Source: Nissolia schottii
Taxonomy: Eukaryota; Streptophyta; Magnoliopsida; Fabales; Fabaceae
Length of the DNA stretch: 64,000 bases
Direction: 5' to 3'
Assembly: GCA_003254905.1 (NCBI GenBank)
Contig: QANU01107820.1
Coordinates: 207,390-271,389 of the forward strand
Positions 22,290 to 34,350 of the stretch are shown here, one piece after another (position 1 is the first letter of the stretch; each line of letters starts with the position of its first letter). The translations under genes were made by a program, and so were the position numbers. The notes beneath the pieces were generated by a model, which saw only the letters and a list, made by a program, of their open reading frames with translations, did not search any database and was not told the origin of the DNA.

Positions 22290-24300
22290 TTATATGCGGA
22301 TAGTCACGTCTCGTGTGACTAGGATGATGACACATGAGACAAAATCTTACCCTATTTGGTTCAAATTCACCCATCTCATTTGGAGTAGAGACGAACTGAC
22401 CTTCACTAGTACTTCTCATTGTTGGATTTGGCAAGATGGTAGGTCCACTAGGCTGAGGTCACAAATGCTAATCAGGATGGGGTCTGAACTCTCCCATATA
22501 CACGCGAGCAACATGCTCCATATTAAAAGCAGGATGAACAAAGTTAGCACAATCAAGTCGTGTCTCATGGCATGCTACTACTACATGGCAACAAGGGAAA
22601 TACAATACCTAGAATGCTCCACAGTCATAAGTTCTATTACCTAAGTCAACCCTGAAGGACCTCTGGCTAAACACCCCAGCCCATTTATGTACCAACACCT
22701 CATAATTCATGTCATCTTGGCTTATCGATTTCACATGCATGTTTTCCCTCAGATGACTACTAGCCTCAATCGCGTTTGACAAGTACCCACAAAACTTTGT
22801 CCCTTCCCTTAGTTGAGCTTGTGTGCTATTCCCTCTATCATAAAATGTCTTGACCAACTTGTAGTAAGTGGTCCTGGCTATAGGAGTGATCGGAAGAGAT
22901 CGTGCTCCCTTCAACACATTATTCTAGTACTCTGGTTGATTTGCGGTCATATTGCCAAAATGACATCCTTCGTCAACATGTTGAGCCCACCGTTCAAATG
23001 GGATCCTGACAATTAGTTATTATTATACTTAAGTCACATGAAAGAACACAAAATCACATAACTAACAAAAATATTAAGAACATAACAATTAATAACATAT
23101 AGAAGGCCAATTAAGGCGACAATGAAAGAAAACGATAACATATACAAGGACAATAAATATTACCTGATACGTAATGTTGTAAACCCAACAAAAATGTAGG
23201 GAGTTTATTGTATGATTCGTCCGAATTGTCATATATCATAGTAATCGGCCTCTGCTTCCCAAGCCAACATGTCTTGTACGACGGCATCAAGTTTAACTCC
23301 TAATGAACATCTGCCTGCAACGCTTTGACAATTCTATTTGGATCAGCTTCTACAATCAAGTATATGATTGCACAAATAACCTTTGAATCCTATTGTGGGT
23401 GACTCATTGGTAAACTAGAAAAGAAACAAGTACGTTCATTACTAAACTTCCTTTCCTCCCACATTTGGGACTTCTCCCTTAGAGTCATCCAAATTCACCA
23501 AGCACATCCTTGTTTTGCCATGGCGTACCTGCATCGAAGTTTCCCTTTTCCAAACTCAAGGACTTTGTGTTGCACGCTCTGCAGAGGCTGTAGTTTTTAA
23601 CAGCAAACAACATGGTTTCCTTGTTTGGAAATTGTTGACCAACATACAAATCATTACTTGCTCTTGATCTTAATATTGATCCCGATGTTGATGATGATGC
23701 TAAACCTTCGTCATAATGCTGATGCTGAGGCTGAGTGGTGTAGTTATTAGGGAGATGGTGAGGTTGCGGCTAAGGCTGAGGCTGATAGTAACTCGGTATA
23801 CCTCGTAGAGGTACTGGTGTCAGCTGCACCATGTCATCATCACCATCGTCATCATTACCACCATCACCATAGTCATCATCATCATAGTTTTCACCACCCG
23901 ACACTAGATGAGGGACATCCCTGGCAAGATATGCAAGGCTCAAAGACGGTGCATGATAAGCAATCAGAGAAGGGGATGGATTGATGTTCGATACAAATGA
24001 AGGACCTACATTAGAGGCACCAGAGCTTGAGCGAACATCGTCAACCTCAACAAGGAGCTTAATAGCGATCTTTACGTTGTTAAACCGCTTCTACATATGA
24101 AACATGCGCCTAACTTGACCGTCCTTCTTAATTCCAAAAGAATAAAACCTTAACAGTTGACCAATCCCAATGGGCATCCTATATAGCACTCTCTTAACAT
24201 TCCTACACTCCACAAACTCTTCCGCTATAATGGATTGGAGTTGTAACAAAGTAACATTTGGGTATACAACCACCCAAGATTGATGTGAGGAATAAAAAGT
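22290..24300 (-). pseudogene. MuDR-type transposase pseudogene lacking the catalytic core
   Basis: Minus-strand pieces in order: an N-terminal domain (VVYPNVTLLQLQSIIAEEF, 24270 down), an Asp-rich linker, a MuDR domain ending ITMIYDNSDESYNKLP near 23200, then after AT-rich sequence the post-catalytic part NNVLKGARSLPITPIA (about 22920), a SWIM-type zinc motif (RTYDCGAF then YFPCCHV) and a zinc-knuckle-like CLMCHHPSH (about 22330) whose last Cys is Tyr. The stretch that should encode the DDE catalytic domain, 250 residues or more, is missing between about 23170 and 22990; the 170 bases there are AT-rich with GT and AG ends like an intron. Further stops and a one-base shift are present. Confidence 0.82.
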
Positions 24301-24468
24301 AATTCTATCTTGTTCCTTTTTTTCCTCACATTATAATACACTAAAATGTCTACTAACTTCTCACCCATTTTTTTCTTTCCTATAACTCACAAAAAACCTA
24401 AACCTTGGTACACACTATAAATGAGCATGTGTCTCTATTTATAGATCTGATTTTAGATACAGTACAAA

Positions 24469-24586
24469 GAAGTCGATTTAAATCGACTTCTATTTTTTAA
24501 AAAGAAAGAAAAGTTGTAAGTCGATTTAAATCAACTTCCAATTAAAAAAAAATATGACTTACAGAGGAGTCAATTTAAATCGACTC
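24469..24586. repeat. Three subterminal palindromes of the MULE
   Basis: 'aagtcgatttaaatcgactt' is a perfect palindrome within 24469-24490. Near-copies lie at 24518-24537 and 24567-24586, spaced about 49 bases apart. Repeated subterminal palindromes often bind transposase; that role is inferred here. Confidence 0.85.
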
Positions 24587-24601
24587 CCTTTATAACGAAA
24601 A
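24582..24601 (-). repeat. MULE terminal inverted repeat, right
   Basis: Exact complement of 18857-18876 and overlaps the outermost subterminal palindrome. Confidence 0.9.
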
Positions 24602-24728
24602 CAGTTCATTTTGGGAACAACTTTACAATTGATTCAGTGTAGGATTAATGTGTTATTATGTTTATTTTAATTTGGGGAAAAAAATTAAAAAATCACGATG
24701 AATCCTTGAAAGTTGTTTTTAAAATGGA

Positions 24729-24936
24729 TTTAACTAGAATACATTGACAATATAAAATAGTTTTGCATTGTCATTTAATCATATACTGACACATTAGTAA
24801 ATATAGTTAATTATCACACCTTATTGCTTGAATAGTCATCCAAATAAAATAATTCAAGATTGAATGGTCATCTAAATAAAATAACTTGATTGAATGACGG
24901 TGTTACATTGTCAATGCATCAAAATTAAACGGTTAA
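24729..24936. mobile_element. MITE-like element
   Basis: Imperfect inverted ends: left 'acattgacaatataaaatag' to 'cattgtcatttaatcat', right complement 'gcattgacaatgtaacac' to 'cgtcattcaatcaag'. The central part repeats 'catc(c/t)aaataaaataa'. Related words occur at about 16430-16510, so this is a dispersed family. There is no coding capacity. Confidence 0.6.
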
Positions 24937-27282
24937 TTTGAATACTAACTAGCTGATATTCGTGTTTTAAACATCCCAATTTGTTTCATTAGTGCTTCCC
25001 TGTGTGCTTCAAAAATGATATATATCGCAACTAAAAGGCGACAGTGGTAAAAGTTGAAAAATTCATTTGGTATTCGACCCAGACCTAATTGGTCCCTTTT
25101 CAATAGTATGTCCCAGTCTACTTATATTTCTTAGCATCTTCAATAAATACGGTGCTCGATTTATATTTTAGGTACATCCCAACTGCAAGTAAGACAAATT
25201 AATGAAGGCGTTGGACATGCAATGCAAGCTGTGCTCCTTTGGCTGTACATTAGTCTATTATTATTCATCGCCACCCTATACCTCTAGCTAGTAGGAAAAT
25301 ATATGAATATGGAGAAAATTTTTAGAGTACATGTCTTAAGATTCAAAATGATTGTACGTTATATATATATTAGAATCAAATTAGATGTTGTTCATCTATC
25401 GCCATTCGCTCAAAATAATCAAAATTTCAAATAATTAATAAAATTGATGATTAGCGTATTAATAGCGAGGTGAAAAATTAAATAAGTGTGGTTCAGGATT
25501 TTTATTTTAATTTTTGCATATTTGAGTGATAAGCAAGTTTATCATCTTCTTAAAGGATATTATATTCGAGATCCGAAACGAAAAAAAAAAATCGTTTAAA
25601 TGAGACAATTACAATATTTCAAATTAAATTAATCGATCTCGCTAATAATAAAGTTTGGATACTAGGTACTTAACAGGAAAAGAACGAAAGCTGGAAATTG
25701 TAAGTAAAACCTATTATCTTTGTGATTGAATGGTCTCTGTAATGATAGTAATTCAAGCTTGTAAAAGAACATCTCTGATCGACATTTGGTTGACTCGTGA
25801 TTTAGGATTAGTTTCTCTTCCCTTAAATAAAATTTTAAATTCCAATCTTATGAATAACGAAATTAGTGATGAGATTACTCTCATAATAAGTCATTTGGTG
25901 GTTAAAAACAAAAAGAAACATTTGTGAACAATGTTAGTCTCACATTTAAAGGGTTTAATTTTGATATAACAGTGCAATCAGTCAATTAATTCCTTTTATT
26001 TAGATTACCTTTTAAGTTATGGATATGATAGTCAATTATGTTTTCTAATTTATTGGTATATAATTGGATGACGGTATGAAACTCTTTTACACTATTAGTG
26101 CATTCCAATTAAATCCTTAAATTATATGAATACATGGTAAGCTTTACGGTCCAATCTTGAGTCCGAGATACATCTTGCATAAAGAATACTAAAAATAACA
26201 TTGGCCCACTCTCACATGTATAAACTCGCCCCAATGTTCTAGACTCTAAACCCAAACTTCATGAGTAACTCGAACATCATTAATACTTACCTGCATAACT
26301 GTTGAGGAATACGTACCCTATCCGATCCTTATGAGACATCATGAGCGCACACATAATTAACTTCATAATGATCTCAACCACGATTACAAAGCATGCCAAC
26401 ACACAGAACATAAGCCGCTCACACAGAGTTACATAAACATTACTCACAATCATGCTCTAGTACGTTATAACTTTTATATTGACTTGGGTGTCGGAGTGAT
26501 TTTTGGAGGTACCACCTCCGTCGGATCATGAACATTGTTGTTGTCACCATCATGCTCGTCCATTTTGATAACTCTCATTCTTGTCATGAGGTAAGAGTTA
26601 CGAGCTATCTCAGTTTGACCGAATTGCCTGTAACAGTGAGATATTAAAAAAATGGGAAAAACGAAAGGAGGGATATTGTGAGTAATGTGATTTTGCACAT
26701 TTAGTTCCACCAATGACTTAGTTGAACTACATATCTAGCTAGTCGCTAAGTTGAGGACTACATTCTTTTGGGGACTTTGAATCCTTCCAAGAAGACCAAG
26801 ACAATAATACTAGATAACACGCAATGAGTGACTCCCAATGTAAGAAGATCGCGGTACTTGCAAAGGCCATGATTACTGAAAGTGAAGGCCTTTATTACAT
26901 TACATGATCACTTCCTCATGCATGCATCATCCTGCCAACCCTTACCTCTCATTCAATATATACAACAAATTTCCAGTACCAAGTGAAATCAATATTGAAA
27001 GACTTAAAAAATTACTGACCTAATTAAAAAATAATTCTATATACTGGTTAGCAATATAAAATTCTTTCATGAAATGGCACATTGGCACACCTTTTGAATT
27101 GCCCATATATAGCTTTATGCTACTTTACTACTGGGAACTAGATTTTCCCTAGGAAGACAAATGCAAATGCTGCACAGAAAGTGACCAATCTTAAGCTGCA
27201 TGCATTTACAGCTATATTTGTTTCCTGGCAAATAAACTCATAATTTGTCATCATGACCCATGTGATGTTCAGAATGAACTCA

Positions 27283-27288
<6 letters not shown>

Positions 27289-27322
<34 letters not shown>
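27289..27322. repeat. (AT)n microsatellite
   Basis: Seventeen uninterrupted AT units. Confidence 0.97.
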
Positions 27323-27324
<2 letters not shown>

Positions 27325-30300
27325 TTTCAAGTATATGTAGGATAAGTTACGTACATAAAAGAAAAGAATTGGGTGCAGTGCTAAGCGAGCTAAGTTTCAT
27401 AGAGAAGATTAAATTTCAAATCTTAGAATAGGCAAATATTGTCTCTTAATTTTAGTCTACTGTGCTAGGGAAATCTAATAAATATGATATGATTCAACAT
27501 TACCCTATTTCTACCGACATATGTTCGGTTGGAGCTGTGGGGAATATCAAGTCTCCCTTTGTTTATAAATAAGACTCACGCAGCCTTTAAAAACTTAAGG
27601 CAGTAGTTAGTTTTTGGGATAAGGTAGAACACTCAATTATTTAATATAGCATTTTAAGATTAATTATGAGATTATTCCTGCAAATTTCATGTATTACATG
27701 TTGAATTTGGAGTGTGAGGGGTGTATCAAATCTCACATTACTTAAAAATAAAGTATAAATATATCACATTTACAAATCTAACGCAATTCTTTCTTCTTAG
27801 ACTAACTTTTAAAGTTGAGTTAGATCACTTAATTATCTAATAAGGAACTCTACGAATTTGAGCCCTAAGAATGGAACAATTTGTATTAAAAGAGATAGTC
27901 CATTTAAGAGGATCATTCAATTTTTTAAACTGGACATAATGAATAAGTAAAAAGTCAATCAAATACCAATGATTAAAGACAAAAAATAATAACACTCAAT
28001 TTCACCCAAAAAAAAAGAGTAATAATAATAATATAAGAATCTCACCCCTTTGCAGGCACAAATTAACGCAATGGCTGGTTCATGAATCCGAGACGACAAT
28101 TACTACTGGTTCTGCTGGCTAGTTCTCTTAAACTGACTGCAAATGAGAATAGTCAGCTCTTAACTGTAAGAAGTACTAAAAAAAGCAAATCTTTCGCTGC
28201 AATGAAAAAACCGCATAAGGCCAAATTAACATGATGCCAGAAAAGCCAATTCTTTCACGGTATAGTGCCTAGAGAGCTGAAAAAGTAAATGATTTCGAGC
28301 AAATCCCCATTTCACACCATTTCACAGTCTTCTAAAAAATTGTTTTTTTTTTCTTTAAGATCAATAAATTTCATTCATAGAAAAGTTGAACCACATTTAT
28401 AAATTAAAAAAATAGACTAAATTTAATATAAATAAGAAGCAAAAACACTCTACATTTTAAATAAACTCAGTTTATAACTTTGCTCTTTGTTAAAAAATTA
28501 TGAATTTTTAAACATCTTTTATGTTAGAGACTTACAGAAAAAAACGTTGTAATTTGAAAAATATATTGTATCTCTTTTAGCCATAGATTCAATCATTTGT
28601 CTTATTTGTAACATCTTACAAAAGAAACAATCACAAAACGAAAAAACACAACCACAAGGAAGACTAATATAAATTAATAACTATGCTTAAGATCTAGATC
28701 ATCTAGATCTAATAGATATGAACTTTTTATTCAGCAAAAAAACTTAAGCAAAGAAAAAGTAAGAAAGGTAGAACTACCACGAAAAAATGATGATGACGGC
28801 TCTTCTACAACACTCACAAACCTAGAACCTTTTAAAAATTTATGTTTATTTAACCTTTTAATCATAAAAATAACAGCAATTAACACTTTTAAAGATATAT
28901 ACGGTATTAATTTGTTTATTGCATGTAAAAACAATATAGTCCATTAATTATTAAAAAAATAACATCAATATATATTTAATTTTTTCAATCTCATAATAAT
29001 TTATACATTGAGAAATTATTTCACTTTAACAACTTAGATTAAAAACAATTTTTGCAAAAATTTATTTACAATATTAAAATATTAGTTTACTCAAATAATT
29101 TTCATCTAACATCATGTAAGCTTATGGCACAAATTTTTGTAACTATAACTTTCGATTTAATCGTAAATATTTGATCAAGTAGTATTACATGCTAGATGAC
29201 GTTCTAAGAACTTTAAGAAATTAAAGTTTCACCTCTATCAATCAATTAGAGCTTTTGTCTAATTAATAGTAAACATATTGTTCTAAAACCCTAATTATTA
29301 ATGGATGGAGATCTACTTATTTCAACAGAAAGTCTAAGTCTAAGCATATCTACTTCATTAAATAATTCTCTATGTACATTATTCAACTGATGAATTGAAA
29401 GTTCTCACTAAGTAGAACAACTAAACAAGTTTATAAAATTTCATATAATTTTAAAATAACGTTTGATATATACTTCATCATCCTACTTAATTTAAATTGA
29501 CGCATAATATATTCTTTAAAAAAATATAAGTAAATGTTAACATTAATTAAATATATCTACAAGAATCCAAATTTATTAAACTTTGGTTTGCTTAATAGTT
29601 ATCATAATATTGCATGATTAAACTGTTGGATTGATGAAATGCTATATATATTTTAAAAATGTTTTAATACGTGGTGACACGAATTCATTAAATAATTAAC
29701 AAGTAAACAAAATAATAAGTAAACAATGATACGTCACTATAAATAAACAAAACGCATCTATATATGCAAAGATATAATTCAAATGATTGGGGTTTAGTAG
29801 AGACTTATCTATGATAATTACACTCGAATTTATTAATTAAAGAGAAAGTTGTTGATCCCATTTGTTCAGGTGGTACATGGAAACACTAACAAGAGCTTCA
29901 TCACATGGTGGCATCATGATAAAAGAAAAAAAGAAAAAGGGGGTAGGGCACACGTGTATGAATGCCCCATGTGCCATTTCATCCATATGTTTATTATTAG
30001 TCTTGGCAAAATATAACTAAGTGTTGAAAGAGCCATTCCTCTAACTGTGACAAGAATCCCTTGATTAGATTATATCTTTGAAAAGGAAAATACAAATGTA
30101 TTTGACCTAATTTTAGGAAATTTTCTTCAGAAATCATGTTAGTTGGGTCCCCACTAAGTAGTGGCCTCAACTCAATGCTCATGTCATTGACATTTTATAA
30201 AATTCAGCTTAATAAATTATATTTATTTTTCCTTATTTGAATTTACATCTAAACTTATAAAGGAAAATTATTGTCTCATATATGGGATGACTAATACTGT

Positions 30301-30612
30301 CACCCACAATTTGGCTACCACATCTTAGGCCTATAGCCTTGTCATGATCGACCATTATTCTACAATGTGTACAACATATATACATAATCAACATCAATAT
30401 ATGTAATGGGCTTGATGATTTGAAAGGTACCCAACAAATTATATGAGAAAGAAAAAGGTCTAGACAATGTTTTTAGCTTTACTTTATTTTTTGGTTCATT
30501 TGTCATTGTCAAATGTAGCTACATTATCATTTATCATATATCAGTATCAGTATCTAATACATTATTGGGAGTGAAAGGGCGATGCAAAATTAATAATATT
30601 GTTATATATATA

Positions 30613-30978
30613 GTAAACCTTTAAATTTGTCTTAAGGTTGACAACGTTAGTTAAATTCGTATCTAAGTTATAAAAAATAATAAATTTATCCTTAAGATTA
30701 TCAAAAGACGTTTAAATTAGTTCTTTGGCATTGGTTAGTTCTTCTCAAGTACTAATTTGATCAATTTTTCAACAAGTCTTTTTGTAGCGATGCAGTGACT
30801 TTTTTATCGTTGATATAAGGTTTTTTTAGCAACATGTGGTTTTTGGCAACGACTTTTTTTGCCATTGCCCAAAGACTGTTTTCTATTAGTGTTTAGGGAC
30901 TAATTTAATATTTTTCATAGTTTGGGGACGAATTGAACCCACGTTATCAATATCTTGAGAATGAATTTAAAGGTTTAC
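30613..30978. mobile_element. Small inverted-repeat element (366 bp)
   Basis: Begins 'gtaaacctttaaatt' and ends with its complement 'tttaaaggtttac' at 30978. Inward similarity continues: left 'ttaaattcgtatctaagtta' against right complement 'tcaattcgtccccaaact'. There is no open frame and no clear target duplication. It is best read as a non-autonomous DNA element or foldback. Confidence 0.75.
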
Positions 30979-31969
30979 TCACATTAGGGTCTTGACATCA
31001 CTTTGATCAATAATTTAATTTACCTTAATAAGATATATATTTTTTGTTGTTGTGAAATATATGTAGATTACTTATGGGTTTGAAGGATCAAATGAAAATC
31101 AATGCTAGAAGGCTAAAGAAAAAGAACATTGTGTGTTGATATGTTTGCTTAGAAGATGACAAATATCTGGTTTGGACGACACTTGGTTGGCATGCTCTAT
31201 GATTACTTTGTCTAACTCAAAGAAAGTACAGAAACTAACAAATCAAGGAAACAAAATTGGCTAGCTAGCTAGCTAGCTTGTGCTTCACAGTTCGCTTGAA
31301 GAGGGCTTCACAAAGAGGTGTTTGAAAGGCTTGTTCACTGTTTAATTTCTCATTCTAAATTGAGTTATTGATTTACAATATACATTTGCCTAAACTGTGT
31401 CTGTATCTAAACTGAATAAACCAATTAAACAAAAGAAAAAAATGGAAAATGCTACGAAGCCAAAAGATTTATATGTCAGAATTACGTGACATACCACACA
31501 CGTGTGGATATATTTTTGGATGAGGTTCAATTTAAGTCTGCCGAAGGTAATTTTCTCTTATGTGTTGGTTTTTTTTTATTTTTATTCAGATCTCTCTAAC
31601 ACGAGACTTAATTAAAAGGTTTAAATGCCAAATTATTCTAATCAATCAAATATCAGTGTTGTCCATGTAATTATAAAGATTATTTTAGTCCTACCCGCGA
31701 GACTTGTCAATAACAACCTTTGGGTTTGAACCTCGGTGGGTGGTTCCTCTTGTATTGCTTAATTATTTAGGTTCAAGCCTTTTTAACTATCTTAAAAAAT
31801 AAATAATAACAACCTTGTTTTTTTGACAAAGATAAAATAAGAAATTTTTTTATATTCTTTTATGAGTCGAATCTGGCTCCTTGCACTTATTGTGGTGCAT
31901 AATCAATCACTAGAATGTGAGATCAACCACAACAATAACAACCCTTTTGTTGTCTAATTAAATGGAGGA
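30979..31969. other. Spacer
   Basis: No gene seen. It contains a short (CTAG)n run at about 31260-31277, AT-rich DNA and a tRNA-promoter-like phrase 'gggtttgaacctcgg' near 31724. The left side of the L1 target site, 'atggagga', is at 31962-31969. Confidence 0.55.
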
Positions 31970-32949
31970 TTTAGGTCTGACAATTTTATCTGCACTCACG
32001 AAAACCTGTGGGTAATACTTGTGTTGATGACTCTGAGGACTGGCGGCTTGGTAGAAAGTTCTTGGAGGGATTTGGCCCCACCCAAGGCTGAACTCCTGAT
32101 GTAGTTCATCCTCCAGAACCGTCTCAACACCTAATCTCGTTTCCGAAATCTTCATTGTCTACCATCTGACGTGGGTCTTCTTTGTGCATTATGCAACCAT
32201 GAAGAGGAAACTTTGGACCACTTAGTCTTCACCTGCCTAGTTTCTGCTCAACTCTGGGCCTCCTGCTCAAGGTGGTGGAACCTATCTTGGTGTCTTCCTC
32301 AGTCGTCTGCTTCTTTCTTCAATGCATGGCTTGGTGCCCCTTTTAAGGGATTCGATAGGAAACTTTGGACATCTTTTCTATACCTCATTGTTTGGACCAT
32401 ATGATGGATCAAAAACAGGGTAATCTTCAACAACTACTCGCCAAACTGCGAGCTTGAGATAGCCTTTGTCCTTCCTCGCCTCAGACATTGGTCAAAATCT
32501 TGGTGTGATAGACTTCCGTTCCATCCAGGATCCTTTGCGAGCAACCTTGATCATATCAGAGCTTGGACTGGGAGCTATTGTGATCAGGGACTTCTTTCCC
32601 CCCTCTCTCGTGGTCTTCTTCTGCAAGTTGGGTTGATTAATCTATCTCCTCATCCGCTTTGATTCTCTCTTCCCTTGATGGCCTTGCCGAAAGGGGAGGA
32701 GAGTTGATGTTAAGCATTGTTGCAGAGCTTCATTTGGGGTTTTCCTAGTTTGTGTTTTATTATAGCTTGTTTTCCTTTTATTTTTCCCTAGACTTTTTCT
32801 GCCCCCCTTTGTTTTGTTGCCATCCGGATTGGCTTTGCTGTTAGGGGTTGTTTTGTAATTATTGCTGGCTTCCAGCTTCTTTTTTTTTGTTTCGTGTTGT
32901 CTTTCCCACCTCTTGATTGGAAAACACCTAACCTATTCAAAAAAAAAAT
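31970..32949 (+). mobile_element. 5'-truncated L1-type LINE
   Basis: Plus-strand translation gives the C-terminal part of a plant L1 reverse transcriptase protein: WRDLAPPKAELLM, NRLNT, then the zinc-binding RVT domain LLCALCNHEEETLDHLVFTC (32171 on) and a Trp-rich tail to about 32660. A stop near 32401 and other changes break it. A 3' untranslated tail follows, ending in a run of A at about 32940-32949. The 8-base 'atggagga' occurs at 31962-31969 and again at 32950-32957, which fits a target duplication around a 980-base truncated insertion. Confidence 0.85.
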
Positions 32950-33910
32950 ATGGAGGAAAGTTTTTCTCCACCATGGGTAATAGGGATGGGTTTTTTCAAT
33001 ATATACCCAGCTGTTAAATGGGGGCGGAGGCGAGGGTTACTTCTCCCATACCCGTGGGTACTTGAGATATTAATACCTTAAATTGCTCCTAATTATATAA
33101 ATAAAACGTTTTTATATGAATATTAGTGATAAAAATTAATTTTAGTTGGTATTTGCTAAGAAGGCTTTGTACTAATACATATTAACTAAAAAAGAGAGTT
33201 TTTTTCCCCACTGATTTTAGAGAGAATTTTTTCATCTAAACCATTTTAACTAAATTCTACTAAACTTTTTTTAATTAAAATTTAAAATTTCACTAAACTT
33301 ACTCTATTTGATTCCACTAAATATTTCCTAATTTAAAATTATCATTTTCTTACTTTTAACATTTAAAAATACAAAAAATTAAATTAAATAATTTATATAA
33401 AACAAGATCAACAAATTTAAAATAATTTTTTTTGTAGTAAACTAGTGTAACTAACGTTACAAAATCCTTTTTTTTTAATTTTTGTTAGGTCTTATTTAGT
33501 GCAATATATTCTAATGAATTTCACCGTCATTTGATTGAAGTTTATAGCTTAAGATTTAGTAATTTACTTTTATTATTATTCTTATTATTTATTTTTAATA
33601 TATTAAATCCACTAATTTTAAATTAGAAAAGAAACTTTCTCTCGTAAGAAAATCATAAATGATTTTTTTTCATAATTTTCAAAACTAATAATGAAGTATT
33701 GGATACTTATGGATATCTATGGATACTCTTATGTCTACGGAAGAAAAAAAAAAACTATAGACAGATACTTGTACGAATATGGGATAGAGATGAGGGAGAT
33801 TTTTCATTCACAGGGCGGGGAATGGGAGACTATACCTTGCCCCCGCCCCCTATCCCATTGTCATTCCTAGGTGTATAACTCAAATTAATGCTGCTAACCC
33901 GTGGTCTACT
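32950..33910. other. AT-rich spacer
   Basis: No gene, RNA or clear transposon detected. Confidence 0.5.
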
Positions 33911-34350
33911 GAGTGCACAAACTTTTGCATATACATGCACAAACTTTTTTTACACACATGCACAAACTTTTTCAAATACGAAACCAAATCACACCGGATC
34001 TACAACGCATTAAATAGCGAAAAGTAATTTCTGCATTCTCGCTCCATCTCCCCACTCGCACTTTAAACGCGTAGATTTACTCTCTACCATGTACAAACAT
34101 TTTAAAGCATATGCACAAACTTTTGAACTGACGTGCACAAACTTTTCAACAACCAGAAACAAAAAAATGACAAAAACATAAACGGAGATGAAGAAGATAA
34201 TTTTTGTGTTCACATGCACAAACTTTTGAATAAGAATGCAAAAAAAATTCTATACGCATGCACAAACTTTTGATCAATCAGACATGCACAAACTTTTGAA
34301 CAAGTATGCACAAACATTCTTACATACATTCACAAACATTTGAAAAAACC
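33911..34350. repeat. Degenerate array of 'catgcacaaacttttga' units
   Basis: At least eleven copies of 'tgcacaaac' or one-base variants lie at about 33915, 33937, 33959, 34088, 34110, 34133, 34214, 34258, 34283, 34306 and 34329. Many are 22-24 bases apart and most are followed by 'ttttga' or 'tttt'. Spacing is regular within clusters, with gaps of about 80-130 bases between them. No coding is evident. Confidence 0.85.

Larger units (their letters stand above)
18857..24601. mobile_element. Degraded Mutator-like element carrying a plant-mobile-domain gene
   Basis: The two ends are perfect 20-base inverted repeats: 'ttttcgttataaagggagtc' at 18857-18876 and its complement at 24582-24601. Further inward the similarity continues in weaker form with self-complementary 'tttaaa'-centred motifs. 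Inside lie a plus-strand plant-mobile-domain pseudogene (19745-21990) and a minus-strand MuDR-type transposase pseudogene (22290-24300), tail to tail. That arrangement and the transposase type identify the element as a MULE. I found no convincing 9-bp target duplication beside the inverted repeats. Both coding regions carry stops and frameshifts, so it is not autonomous now. Confidence 0.85.
24602..30612. other. Gene-poor spacer
   Basis: No gene could be supported across 6 kb. It contains a MITE-like element (24729-24936), an (AT)n microsatellite (27289-27322), repeat-family text at about 27630-27870, and AT-rich DNA. A minus-strand frame at 26474-26713 ends in a Pro/Thr-rich tail but has no recognisable domain or exon signals. 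Confidence 0.55.

Noticed and set aside
18848-24610. Target duplication around the MULE
   Set aside because: The 9 bases outside the two ends ('ttatgaccc' and 'cagttcatt') do not match, so none is claimed.
26474-26713. Minus-strand 79-residue frame with a Pro/Thr-rich end, considered as a small secreted peptide
   Set aside because: There is no clear signal peptide, no recognisable motif and no exon signals.
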